The notes under the pieces are model-generated. The model did not search any database. It saw nothing but the letters and a program-made list of their open reading frames with translations, and was not told the DNA's origin. A program made the position numbers and the translations under genes. Shown one piece after another: positions 44,643-55,734 of a stretch of DNA of 64,000 nucleotides (its first letter is position 1; each line of letters begins with the position of its first letter). This DNA comes from Lotus japonicus (Eukaryota > Streptophyta > Magnoliopsida > Fabales > Fabaceae): assembly GCF_012489685.1 (NCBI RefSeq), contig NC_080045.1:11805648-11869647 (forward strand). The letters are read 5' to 3'.

Positions 44643-47088
44643 ATGGGGTCAAAAGATGTGGATAGTAAAGCATACAAATATACTCTGGGTTTGGTGTATA
44701 TATTTGCTGTTGCAACAATATGGATAGCTGCTAGCTTTGTGGTGCAGTCTGTTGTAGATTCCGGTGTGTCACCGTTCCTTGTTACGTACATCTGCAATTC
44801 ATTGTTTGTGGTGTTGATTCCAGTCGTTGAAATTGGGAGGTATTTGGAGGATTCTTATGGGGGTTTATGGTTTTGGAGGAGTAAGAAGGGTAACTCACAT
44901 ATGGAAGGGGAGTCAGAGCAGACTATCCTTCTTGATGATAATGTTGCAGGCAATGAAGTTAGTGAATCCTTGGTCCTCGAACGGAATGATAGTTTTAAAT
45001 TGCCGCCATCTGACATAGTAGTAGGGGCATTGGTTGATGATCAAATTGATGTGGTTGCAAATGTTGATAATCAGCTGGATGAGAAAGGGCGTTGGACCCG
45101 GTCCAGATTGGCCAAAGTTAGTCTATTGATATGCCCCTTTTGGTTTTTGGCTCAGCTCACTTTTAACCTCTCATTGAAGTATACAACAGTCACAGTAAGT
45201 AAATTTGGATTTTATTTCCTGGCTTTTGAGTTCAGTTTCACTCAATTATGCAGCTTAAACTAGTTCCTTTTTTATGTCACATGCAGTCAAATACAATCTT
45301 AAGCAGTACATCAAGTCTTTTTACCTTCTTGGTCTCCCTGGCATTCTTGGGGGAGAGGTTTACTTGGTTAAAGCTCTTTAGTGTTCTTCTTTGCATGGGG
45401 GGAACAATAATTGTAAGTCTTGGTGATTCACAATCTGGTTTAAGAACAATTGCATCAAATCCTCGTCTTGGAGACATTTTCGCTCTTCTTTCAGCTGGAT
45501 TGTATGCAGCTTATATAACCCTTATTCGTAAGAAATTAAGTAATGAGGATGGAAAGAGTGGTGAAGCTAGTATGGCTCAGTTTCTTGGATTTCTGGGGCT
45601 TTTCAATGTTTTAATTTTCCTTCCAGTTGCCCTCATACTCAATTTCAGCAAAATTGAACCTTTTTTCACACTTACCTGGAAGCAACTTGGTCTTATTATT
45701 GGTAAAGGTCAGTATTACTTATTTATTTATTTATTTGTGCTTTCAAATTGACATTATGGCCAAGTTCTTTTTGTTTCGCTGCAAACCTAATTGTTATTTG
45801 CTATTCAAAGAGTGTAGATCACTTGGAGGGTAGTTCTATAATTATAAATACAGAGAAACTAAGAAAAATTATATGTCAAACCATCAAGAGTTTAAGTTTA
45901 AATGGTTTGTCATTAGATATGATCCAAATAAGATGTGGCATTGTTTGATCCATGTAGGCAACTGAGTGACATTTGTTGTTGTTTATCCACGGAGTGACAT
46001 ATCTATTTACCTGTTTTTCCTCTCAGCGCATGCACTTTTCATGTTATGTTCTGAAAATAGAAAACATTGGCTCCTTTGAAGTGATGATAAAATCAAGGTA
46101 GTGGATTTAAACAGTTTCATAGTTTATAATATATGCGCATGTATTTTAAAAGCATGCACTTCAGAGGAGTTAAATCTTTTTTGGATGTCGGCTATTTATA
46201 CATGTATAGTTCTGTGTTCTGTCCAAACTCAATTTTTTTTGTCCACATTGGTTTTTCTACTTGTATGCGTTAGCCATCCCTTTTGTTACTTTTGTTTATC
46301 GACTTCTTTCCATATAGATTAGAGAATATGAATTTTTCTTTTTTCATCACCTAGAAAGCTGCACCAATTTTAAGGCTTGAAAGAATATGCTAATCAACCA
46401 AGATTTTTTCCCTCTGTTTCAATCTCTTCCCAAGCTCATGGATGCTAGAATGGAAATAAATAGGCCTAGCGGTTGAATCTGATGTGGACTAAACCATAAG
46501 CCCCTAGCTTGATCTATTTCTATTCCCACACATAACTATGCCTTACTTCACCTTTGACATTTATAATGAAGTGATGAGAAACCAGAGCCATTTGCACTTC
46601 CTTTATGACAAACTAATGATTTCATCATGGTTTCAAGTTTCAACAATTCCCTTTTACTCATGGAGCTTTTCTTGGTAGATATCTTAATGGATGACTTTCC
46701 TCATTCTACTTCATTTGATTTGTACATTTCATAATGTAAGGATTCTTTTGTCCTATTTAACTTAGGATTGCTGGATAATGTGCTGAGTGACTACTTGTGG
46801 GCTAAGGCTGTTCTTCTTACATCATCCACAGTCGCTTCAGCGGGGCTTACAATTCAGGTTCCATTGGCTGCCATTGTGGATACTGTGACTGGCAATGCTC
46901 CTCCCTTTATGGATTATCTTGGAGCCATAGCTGTCATGATCGGCTTCGCCGGAATTAACATTCCTTCTGATACTTTTAGCAAATCAAGAGAATCTAATTC
47001 TGTGGAGCTGATGAAAATTCAGAATGTGAGTAGAACGATCGAAGAGAATGCTTTTCCAAGAAGCGAAGATTCAGCTGCCATACCATAG
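44643..47088 (+). CDS. SLC35F5/EamA-type drug/metabolite transporter, 3 coding exons
   Basis: Exons 44643-45194, 45287-45707 and 46766-47088 with GT-AG borders; 1296 nt, 431 residues, phases 0 and 1 consistent. The N-terminal segment YTLGLVYIFAVATIWIAASF is the first of about ten membrane helices. A hydrophilic loop (about residues 65-155) separates helices 2 and 3. Then follow NLSLKYTTVT, SNTILSSTSSLFTFLVSLAFLGERFTW, LFSVLLCMGGTIIVSLGDSQ, LSAGLYAAYITLIRKKL, GKGLLDNVLSDYLWAKAVLLTSSTVASAGLTIQ (in part) and GAIAVMIGFAGINIPSD. This order is that of plant homologues of human SLC35F5 in the DMT superfamily. Substrate unknown; endomembrane location is likely by homology. The second intron exceeds 1 kb. 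The choice of donor at 45708 rather than 45702 keeps a GKG motif and is preferred. Confidence 0.9.
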
Positions 47089-47253
47089 TTTTGTACATTC
47101 CATTTATTTTAGGTGTTTGTTAAAGGGTAATTTTTTGATCACTTCACCCAGTTAGCTGCAATAAGCAAAATGTGCCGATGCTACCATGCCAGACACGAAA
47201 ATAGAAGAACAAGAACATGAGAATATCATGTTTGCGCCATGAGAGACATGTAT

Positions 47254-47391
47254 GAGCCCGTTTGGATACTCTGCAAAAAATATGAAAACGAAAAAATAAC
47301 ATATTTCGAGACACTTTTTGCTCACAAAATATGCATCCAGATATGTTATTTTTTCATTTTCATATTTTTCGGCGGACATCCAAATGGGCTC
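47254..47391. mobile_element. Hairpin MITE in the 3' flank of the transporter gene
   Basis: Terminal repeats GAGCCCGTTTGGAT and ATCCAAATGGGCTC bound a 138-bp element that is almost a full palindrome: AAATATGAAAACG and AATAACATAT on the left pair with ATATGTTATT and CATTTTCATATTT on the right. It starts about 165 bp after the stop codon, so it may lie in the 3' UTR. Superfamily not assigned; no clear target duplication. Confidence 0.75.
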
Positions 47392-48009
47392 AAAGATTTC
47401 CTAGGGTCATTGTAAATTGCTCCTTGGATGAATTTTTTCATTAATAGCTAGGAGGTGATGAGAGCTTAGTGGTTGTTTGGGTAAGAAAATGGGAGGTATG
47501 ATTTTCATTTCGAGTCAACATTAACTAATTTAACATTTTTTTGAATAAAAATAAAATTATTAATTATCAGTTTATCACAAAAATCGGTGACTTAATTTCT
47601 TGTTTAATTATCAGTTAAAGAAAAAATCGGTGACCTCATATCCTTTTCCTTTTTTTTTTGGTCAAACCTTTTCCTTTTAAAATCTTCTTTCTCACTTGTT
47701 TGTCACCATTTGTTTTTCAAACAAACATTGGATGGAACAAGTTTTTACTGTTTTTTTTGTTTGCAATTTTACTGATTCTTTACCGGTTTTAAGGCCATCC
47801 AGTTTTCTCTACCTACCAGATCGATAGATCCTATTTGTTTTTCATAAGTGTATGCTTTTAAACAATGTCATGAATTATTTCGAATCATCTCTAATGAAGA
47901 CCCATTTAGACCTAAATTCTTAATGGTTTTTCTTCATGCTTGTAACTATTGAACTCTCTTCAAGTGAGACAAATTTAGGTTCTCACTGAACTGAGTATTA
48001 TGTACTTCT
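47392..48009. other. Intergenic DNA
   Basis: No gene or clear repeat is recognised between the MITE and the duplicated block that begins near 48010. Confidence 0.5.
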
Positions 48010-48839
48010 TCCATTCAAATCATGACACCAAATCATGACATCATTAGATGTTTCTAAACTCATCATTTAATAGAACTAGGATAGAGCCCGCTTGCCCGTG
48101 CGATGCACGGGTAATTTTATACCAAATTAGTTGTTAATATAATCATTACGTATTAGATACATATATTGAGTAATACAATGATATATTTACTAAAAAATAT
48201 AATTTTAATTAGAGAAATACTTATATGTTATTATTATCTTCCATTTATGTCTCAATGTTTCATCTTAATTAATTGGATAATCATGCGATGTTAAGTTTGG
48301 TTCACCTTTACGGCTAGTATGGAGCTTGTGGGTGTAATCTCCACACAATCTTGCATGTAAAAGAGGTACGAATAAAGTATATAATATATGTTGCTCAAAT
48401 GTTGGTTGATTGAATTAGTAGAAACCTTAAAGAAAAAAATTAAAAAATCATACAAACTAATTGTTGTAAATCTTTTGGAAAACTTCGTTGAAGACAATGT
48501 TCTGGGAACATCTTGTATAAATTGCTTGGTATAAAACCATACGAACATATGAAATGTGTGAAATATCTTTTATTAAAATGGTAGGACACAATAATTTGGT
48601 GGTAAAGGAACAACATTAAAACATAAAAGTTGTAACAATCAAGAGAAATTTTGGTTTCACTAATGTTGTGAAAGTATTCTTTTTAAATAAACCAATTTTG
48701 CATTTAAAATAAGAAATAGATATCACTGCACCTTCTCTACATACTTCTAAGTTCCACCTAAAAAAAATTATACAATTCCTTCTATTGAAAAAACATGTGC
48801 TAAAACTGAATTAATCTTCAATAGTATACAAACAATTTC

Positions 48840-49165
48840 TTTTTTAATAGAAAAGAAACGAACACCGCCATGTCCAAAGTTATGTACCAACATTTTTATA
48901 TTCTAAAATAACGTTGCTAAACATTAGCACATTAAAATGAATAAAAATTTCACAGAACCGGTCCTCGCCCTCCTAATGTAACAATTGTACATGTCTTTCT
49001 TTTCAATTTCTCATTTAATAGAAAGAAACGACCGCTGCCATGTCCAAAGTCATGTATTAATAAAACCAAAATTTTAATATTTTAAAATAATTTTATAAGC
49101 ATTGGCACATTTAAATGAATAAAAATTTCACTGCGAAAACCAGTCCTTGCCCTCCTAATATCAGA
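48840..49165. repeat. Two-unit tandem repeat of about 170 bp
   Basis: A block beginning AATAGAAA(A)GAAACGA and containing CCGCCATGTCCAAAG, then GCACATT, AATGAATAAAAATTTCAC and CCTCCTAAT occurs at about 48845 and again at about 49016. The copies are diverged. The minus-strand reading next to it (EDIGVQADMCNSDIRRA, 49140-49270) may be another captured coding piece but is not recognised. Confidence 0.6.
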
Positions 49166-50443
49166 ATTGCACATATCGGCTTGAACTCCTATATCTTCAA
49201 CACACTGCATAAATATTCTTTCTTGCAGATTACACAATTGCTTCTGCAATGACAAATCCACATTATGCAATAAACCAAGCTTTATTAAGTTGGTGAGTGA
49301 AAACTAAAACATAAAAATTGGAATTATAAGATTTTCAGTGTTTCAATTATATTATTTTCTATCATTTCAAAGGCAACAGTTTAAGTTGAGCACCTTACTT
49401 AGAACTTATAAAGGCATTGATCTTTGTGAAAACCTTAAACATAAGAACTGGAATCCTACAATGCTAACATGTTGCAGTATTAAGCTTAGTTTACCCACTG
49501 TAGACCAAGTATATATTTATTTCACCATTACATTTAGTACCACTTCCATGTACTTTTGAAGAGGACAAAGGAGGAAGAAAAACTGCATTAACCTAATAAC
49601 TAAACCATGTGACAGAGGGAAAAGAAGTTCCAAAGGACTATATACAGAGAAAAGAAGTACACAATAAGCGAATCACCATAAAGAGAAATATTCCACTTAT
49701 TAGTTCACCAGAAAGCTAACTACAATGGTGATACATTCAAAACTACCTAAGAGTGAACATTAGAAAGAGTAAAAAATCAAATCAATCACTACAAAACTAT
49801 ATCATCAATTGTAATAATTCCAAAACAATTCAAATTAAGCATAACCCTCCTGATTTTATGTTATGCTGGTCCTAGTTTCAAGTACTTTAGGACTAGTTAG
49901 ACTGGTGAAGTTAACATTCAGGAACTGATTTGTTGGACAAAACACAACCTTTAACATGGTTTACATTATTCATGGGCTAACGTAAATGATGTTATATCTC
50001 CATTAATTACTAATTTGACTAAAAACAACCCTGAAGCAATATAACATGAAAGGTTACAAATCAAATTTACTTGCCATCAATCAGAAGTGAAGAAATAGCA
50101 ACACATATCAACTAAAAAAAAGCAGGAAAAGATAACAAAACTAAAGGAAGCATTCTACCAATTTCTCATCAAAGTAAAGCAAAATGAAAAATTTAAGAAC
50201 AAAAATTGATAAGAAATTTCAGCAAACGGACCAGGAAAAGAAGTCTAGAAAACAAAATGTCTTAATCACTGCACAACCTGGAAGGAGAAGGATAGCAGGA
50301 AATCTAAATGAAGAAAAGAAAAACACTTGTAGCAAAACAGGGTTATGCAGAAAAGAAAGAAAGAAAAAACTTTTAGGAGAAAATCAATCTTTCATTTACT
50401 TATTATATAGCCCCAAAGCATTAAATATAAGTAGGTGAAATAC

Positions 50444-50562
50444 CTGGACAGTTTGTACCAATAGAACAATCAACATCTACACGAAGACCAAGCTGCTTAA
50501 GACCAGCCACCAAATCCTCAGTTGGCCTCTCTCTCATTCGGGGAGCCCTACCAAGTATGTAG
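50444..50562 (-). pseudogene. EPSP synthase (aroA-type) exon fragment
   Basis: The minus strand reads [37 protein letters not shown], clearly one internal exon of plant 5-enolpyruvylshikimate-3-phosphate synthase (family pattern YVLDG.PRMRERP...LV.GLKQLGA.VDC..GTNCP). It is bounded by an acceptor (TATTTCAG) and a donor (CAG|GTATTT), so it looks like genomic capture, not a cDNA. No other EPSPS exon was found within 10 kb. It differs from the usual sequence at a few conserved places, including an extra two residues before VDC. It cannot give an active shikimate-pathway enzyme. Confidence 0.85.
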
Positions 50563-51483
50563 CTGAAATATAGAAAACATGACATACCTATTTAGACTCG
50601 AACCAACAATATAAGGCATTCTATGACTTACTTGGTAGAAGGATGCAATCAGCAGGAGAACCTAGCAGTTTGAACTTTGAACAATTAAGAAATGATGATT
50701 TTTGAAAACGCATGAACATTTACAAAAGGAATTAGGGAGAAACAAATACTCGAACTACGGATAATTAGTAAAATCAGTGAAGGGAGGACCACTTAACAAC
50801 ATGCAATATAAAATAAAAAAGGAAGCTATGCTTGAAAATGAAATCGGATTCAATCATAAAAGACATTTTATAATACAGATTGTGAGTAATAAGGGCAATA
50901 CACAGACATAAACACAGAAACCTGAATCAGAATCACAAATCATTTGTTATAGCATGAGGAAAGTTTTAAATCATGGATTACAAACTTACCTCTTTCATAA
51001 ATTTCTTATCACCGTTACATTACATCAGTCATTCTTGAGTTGGATCTTCTGCTCCTTAAGTCTAACAACCCTCTAAAAAGTATGTACTTAGGCTTACATA
51101 GTTGCTAAAAAGCTTATCTTGCAACCTACACATATTCTCTTCATCATTAGGCATTCTATAAAGCCACATCTTTTAGCTTTCAGTTTTAAAATCATAACTT
51201 TTAAGGATTTGATCAGAACCTCAATAGCAAATTGCCAAATAAAATTTAAAGTGTAACTTATTGACACTAAATTAACAAATGAACCATCAATGGTATAGCA
51301 ATCTTAAATCCAGGGAAATATATTAAAAACATCAGAAAATAAATATGGTAACTTTCCATAGATGGTCTCTTTGAACCTTAGTTTCATCAATATCAACAAT
51401 CATTGGTAGGTGACAACAAACAATTCACTAAATTCAATCAGTTAAAGATATTATTGGACTATTAGATATAGGCATCAACCAAC

Positions 51484-51828
51484 CTCTTCTCCTTTATAAA
51501 TGGATCTAAAGACAACTATTGTTGCTTGACCATCTCTATCCTGCACACAAAGGATTTTTACATATTAATCTTAATTCACTTTTACATATATGAGAGATAT
51601 ATAAGGGAAAAAAAATCATATATATGGGAGATAAGTAAGAAGAAAAACCATAATAAGTGAACGGGGAAACGAAAAACAGAAAAGAAAACATAAGAAATAG
51701 TGAGTTAGAACAATAACAAAATACATACCAGTGAAGAATAGAAAATTCTCTACCTTCTGCTCCCTCTTGCTCAAGACCAAGCTACCACCTTCTCTACAAA
51801 GCAATGGATATCCTCATTTTGTCCCATC
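51484..51828 (-). pseudogene. SET-domain-like gene fragment, two exons
   Basis: Exon 1 (51828-51754) follows acceptor TTTTGCAG and reads GYPLLCREGGSLVLSKREQK after an in-frame TGA; it ends before GTAGAG. Exon 2 (51540-51484) follows TGTGCAG and reads DRDGQATIVVFRSIYKGEE before GTTGGT. The last part resembles the SET-domain strand .A...I.KGEE(V/I)T.SY in plant SMYD-like or ATXR4-type proteins. The identification is from a short motif and is tentative. Both exons have the same strand as the EPSPS exon about 1 kb further along. Confidence 0.4.
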
Positions 51829-52315
51829 CTGCAAAAAATCAACTTATAAGCATCAGACCCTTTCTAACGATGAGAAGAAGGCAAGGGGGTCAGGCCAAAT
51901 TGAGTAGTTGTGGTAGGAGCATTCTAAGAAATACATGCAGTGTAGTGGAATGAGTGAGATAATCAAACAATTGTGAGAGTATTTATACCAAATTTCAACT
52001 GAAGATGGACATGACACAAGTTGTAAAAATCCAAGAGTTGGGGATAAGATAGACAACTCAGCATGCTTCCATACCAAATCCCCCAAAAATCAGTGAGATG
52101 AAATCTAGGGCAAATCTTTCAGGAAACTGCATGTAGTCAACAATATCAGATAAAAAAAATCATAAAAAGTACAAAATTAGGAGGAAACGTATGAGAAGTG
52201 CTAAACCAAGTACCAAATCTCCCCCAAAAATGCACATCTTATCAACAATATCAGATAAAAATTCATAAAAAGGACAGAATTAGGAGGAAACGTATGAAAA
52301 GTGCAATGCACCAGT

Positions 52316-52880
52316 TCAGAAAGAACTGTTATGATAGCTTACCCACGTAAGGGTTGACAGGGTAACGTGATGGCCATCACCGGAGAATAATGTTCTGCGC
52401 CGAGTGACGTCGGAAATCGCTGGAAACGGGAAATCTGTGGCATCGGTGACGTCGATATAGTCGATGAAGCAAGAAATCGTGAAAAAGGAACGAAAGGGCG
52501 GCGGCGGTGGCGCCATCTGGAAAGAGAGGGAGCGATAGCAGTGGTGCTCGAATTAGGTTGTGGTGAAGGTGGCAGTGCGATTCTAACGGTGAAGAGGTGG
52601 GCGGTGGTGGTGGGTTTGAGGGGAAGGAACCGGGTTGATACGGTGGTAGATGATTTGGTGGTTGGTGGTGATGGGAAGAGAGGAGGTGGTGGTGGCGCTG
52701 GAAGAGTGGAGGTGGCCGTGCGACAACGCTGGAAGAGGTTGCTATTGGAGGTCTGTTGGAAAAGAGAGAGAAAGGGTAGTTTTGGGAGATCCGGTAAAAA
52801 AAAAACAAAAAGAAACAAAAGAAGGACACGTGGCAAAACACTATTGGAGGTCTTTTAGGAATAGTGAAAAGCAAACTGAA
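52316..52880 (-). other. GC-rich Ser/Pro-coding stretch at the right side of the Helitron-like element
   Basis: Two overlapping minus-strand frames are open here (Pro/Ser/His/Thr-rich) and the plus strand is Gly/Arg-rich. This looks like captured 5' exon or leader sequence of a host gene, but no family can be named and no frame is preferred. Confidence 0.3.
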
Positions 52881-53003
52881 GAATAAGAAGTAGTAGATAT
52901 ATAAGTAATTATTTTGTAAATAGATTAAATAAAAAAAGTTTTAAGCGAATTAAAATCATTTTAAAAAATCTATAAAATCAAATAATCATGAACAAAAGAG
53001 TAC

Positions 53004-53190
53004 AATAAATTAGGAAATGTCATTCTATATAATTATTATTTTCCATTAAAATTAACACATAATCCGCAGTAGCAAACTAATTTGCGATTCGACTCAGACT
53101 TAACTTGAGTCACCCCCCCTGGAATTCCGGGTTCGAATCCCGGCTGCGGATTTTTTTAAACTTTCTATATAATTTTTATATTTTTTTTTA
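53004..53190. repeat. Duplicated block, copy 1 (right part), with tRNA-like fold
   Basis: From 53004 the sequence AAATTAGGAAATG, ATTCTATATAAT, TTTCCATTAA, then TCCGCAGTAGCAAAC ... CCGGGTTCGAATCCCGG CTGCGGA matches 55797-55937. The acceptor-like stem (TCCGCAG/CTGCGGA) and T-arm (CCGGG-TTCGAAT-CCCGG) are perfect; the anticodon region is abnormal. It is probably a tRNA-derived repeat or pseudo-tRNA. It is followed directly by a MULE insertion, beyond which the block resumes at 54531. Confidence 0.7.
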
Positions 53191-54530
53191 GGCTTAATCC
53201 TCAAATTAGTCCCTGTCTTTGTGTCGCCGTCTAAACCAGGTCCCTGACCGGAAAAAATTGTGCAAATAGTCCTCTTAAATGCAAAACGTATGGAGCGAGT
53301 CCTCGCCGCAGCCTGGAGCTCCGGCGAGTGATGAAATGGCAGGATGACTGGATAAATGAAGCTGACGTGAAATTAAAAAAAATATTAAAAAATAAAAAAA
53401 TAAAGTCTAATCAACATAAATTAAGTATTTCTAATCCTAACCCTAAATTAATTAACCTAATCTAATTTCCCCCAATCTTTTCCTAATTCCCTCTCAAATT
53501 ACCCCAATTTCATCCATTGAAATTAGGGTTCGTTCATCACAGCTTCTCCTCTCCCCATCTCCTATGCTGATCTTCTTCTTCCTCTCATCTCTCTCGTTCT
53601 TCTTCTTCTTGTCTTCTTGTCTTTCGATTCCCTTATCGTGTCAACAAGGTTAGTCCCAAGTATCATATTCCCACAGCCACAGAAACCAATTTTATGACAA
53701 GCCCATGAACCTGCGTGGAGAGAGGAAGCTCATTAGCAGCATCACAAGAGGCAAGAACGAGAGAACCCCACGGCGCCGCCGCCATACCCACCACCGCCGC
53801 CGCTACCAAGTCAGTGATCAGAACAATCCTCGGCTACCTCAAAGTTGGTCGCATCCGGAAAGCCACATCCATTCCCTTACTCTCTCTACGCCCTCTTCTT
53901 CCGTCTGCTCCTCCCACCCTTCATCGTTGAGGCCCGCAACAGAGAACTAGAAACAATATTATCCTCCAGCAGTCCTGATTTCACAACAATTCCATGTATC
54001 TGCATCCCCTCCTCGATTGCACACACACGGGAACAAGCAACAAGAGCATTACAGAAGGTAAAATTCAACAGCCAAACAGCAAACGAGAACATGGAAATAG
54101 CTTCCCCTGCATCACCAGCATCAAGATACCGCCTCACAATCACATTCCAATAGAAGAAGAACAGAAGAAGCAGGAAGAAAATGAGCAATGAACCCTAATT
54201 TAATTTGATGCAATTGGGAATTGGGTTAATTTGGGAGAATTGGGATAAGTTTGGGGGAAAAATTAATTTGGTTAATTAGATTAGGGTTAGAATTAAGAAT
54301 ATGTTTTAATTTTGTTAATTATATGATGTGTAATATTTTTTAATTCCATGTCAGCTTCATTTATCCAGTCATCCTGCCATTTCATCACTCGCCGGAGCTC
54401 CAGGCTCCAGCTCCGGCGAGGACTCGCTCCATACGTTTTGCATTTTAAAGGACTATAAGCACAAATTTTTCCGGTCAGGGACCTGGTTCAGACGACGACA
54501 CAAAGACAGGGACCAATTTGAGGATTAAGC
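53191..54530. mobile_element. Pack-MULE (Mutator-type, 1340 bp) carrying PPR gene sequence
   Basis: Long terminal inverted repeats of about 185 bp: left begins GGCTTAATCCTCAAATT, right ends AATTTGAGGATTAAGC, with matching inner parts (ACGTATGGAGCGAGTCCTCG, GCCGGAGCTCC, AGTCATCCTGCCATTTCATC in either orientation). The 9-bp target duplication is TTTTTTTTA (53182-53190 and 54531-54539). There is no transposase. The inside (about 53520-54200) is richer in GC and holds part of a PPR gene on the minus strand. Long TIRs, 9-bp duplication and a captured gene piece define a Pack-MULE. Confidence 0.85.
53650..54190 (-). pseudogene. PPR gene fragment captured in the Pack-MULE
   Basis: Minus-strand reading: WNVIVRRYLDAGDAGEA, NALVACSRVCAIEEGMQIHG, IVVKSGLLEDNIVSSSL, then after a frame change ELPLSTQVHGLVIKL. 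These are typical PLS-class pentatricopeptide repeat motifs (L..C...G..IHG...K.G...D..V...L). It is broken by frameshifts. It does not match the neighbouring PPR gene at 56065, so the source is another locus. Confidence 0.8.
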
Positions 54531-54539
54531 TTTTTTTTA

Positions 54540-55290
54540 ACCTTTCCAATTCCATACTCATAAATAAATTGAAAGCGGTTGAATAAAATTGTATTTACAG
54601 TAGTTAATAATATCACAGTAGAAAGAAAAGCCATGGATCCTTATAAGTAGAATTCACCGCCTCCGTTCCAATAACAAATATAATCTGAAGAAAAAACTTC
54701 GTCCGGTATCTATTATTATTTTTTATAATTCAATTAAATCAATAATAAATATAATATTACCATAAAAAATATATAATATTACTTCCCTATTTCCTTAAAT
54801 GATAGTTCAAGTTTTTCAAGTGGTAAAAGCTGTGTGGCATATAGGTTAGGGAGGGAAGATCTAGGAATCAATTCCTAAGGAGTGTAATTTATCTTTCCGA
54901 TGTACCAAAAAAATATCACTTCTCTATATTTTACGGATTTAAAATACTTTTTCACTGTAATCCATAAATATAAATATTACAATACTTACCTTAGTCTTTT
55001 ACCATCATATCTCCGAATGTTAGCTCAAGTGGTAAGAGTTCATGGAACAATATGACTGTAATTTAGTTTATCTTTCTGATGTAAAAGAAATCTTTAAAAA
55101 ATTTGAGTTTGTTGTATTGCAAAAATAGATCCCACCATGGCAATAGAAATTCCTAGGTCTGTTCTAAAGACATGTAATGGGAAGTTGGGAGCAAATAATA
55201 AATTTTTCTATATAACTCTGAGAAGAACTAGTTTACTAACATTTTTAACAACTAACATTAACCTAAGAAAAAAACAACCAAGTAGTGTCA
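54540..55290. repeat. Intergenic DNA with two tRNA-derived SINE-like remnants
   Basis: Near 54800-54920 and 55013-55095 there are stretches like TAGCTCAAGTGGTAAGAG followed by ATTTATCTTTC(C/T)GATGTA, the A-box head and 3' part seen in plant tRNA-derived SINEs. Both lack a clear B box and are decayed. The start of the region (CCTTTCCAATTCCATACTC) is the end of duplicated block copy 1. Confidence 0.45.
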
Positions 55291-55291
55291 C

Positions 55292-55500
55292 ATAGGCAAT
55301 TGGTTTCTTACCATCCAAATGCAATGCTTTATTTTTTTTCTTCCCCAAAGGCAGTTGGTTTCTTACAATCCAAATGCAATTGCTTTCCTTTTTTCCCCCA
55401 AAATAAGTGCTTTCTCTTTTTCAAAGAGTTCAAAGGAAAACCTACAACATTTATAATAAAAAGGAATACTAAAAACTAAAAAAAATAAGTGCTTTCTCTT
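55292..55500. repeat. Short tandem duplications
   Basis: The unit GCA(A/G)TTGGTTTCTTAC.ATCC occurs twice (about 55298 and 55352), each followed by a T/C-rich run, and AAGTGCTTTCTCTTT occurs twice after it (about 55406 and 55488). Diverged local duplications; no gene. Confidence 0.6.
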
Positions 55501-55734
55501 TGTCAATGTCGCTTGCGGTTTTTCCTGCATTTTGCGCAGGTAGATGTTTATTAGGTTCTAAAGTTATATCATTGGGCGCACCAACGTAATTTGATTTTTA
55601 GGTATTTTTGTGTAATATTGTAGGAGATTATACTCACTTTATTGAGTTCTGTTTGTACAATCAACCATTCCACAATTGATAGTTGCTAGACTAATTTATC
55701 GTCCCATCATTTTTTCACCAAGTAAGAGATGGAC

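Larger units (their letters stand above)
48063..52900 (+). mobile_element. Helitron-like element carrying host-gene exon fragments
   Basis: The left end is TCATTTAATAGAACTAG after a host A, followed by the hairpin CCCGTGCGATGCACGGG, as in the element at 30247. The right side contains GACACGTGGC (about 52828) and CTTTTAGGAATAG. Inside, on the minus strand, are an EPSP synthase exon (50444-50562) and two SET-domain-like exons (51484-51540, 51754-51828), both with splice-type borders. An uninterrupted copy of the target (55735-56035) exists 3 kb away. Multiple unrelated gene pieces in one orientation, no TIRs and a TC start fit a gene-capturing Helitron. No Rep/helicase; exact 3' end not resolved (52.87-53.0 kb). 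Confidence 0.5.

Noticed and set aside
52339..52874. Two 165-residue minus-strand proteins
   Set aside because: Overlapping frames of equal length, biased composition and no known motif; kept only as possible captured leader sequence.
53091..53151. Functional tRNA gene
   Set aside because: Acceptor and T arms are perfect, but the D loop lacks the GG pair, the A box is poor and no normal 7-nt anticodon loop can be drawn. The second copy differs mainly in this middle part.
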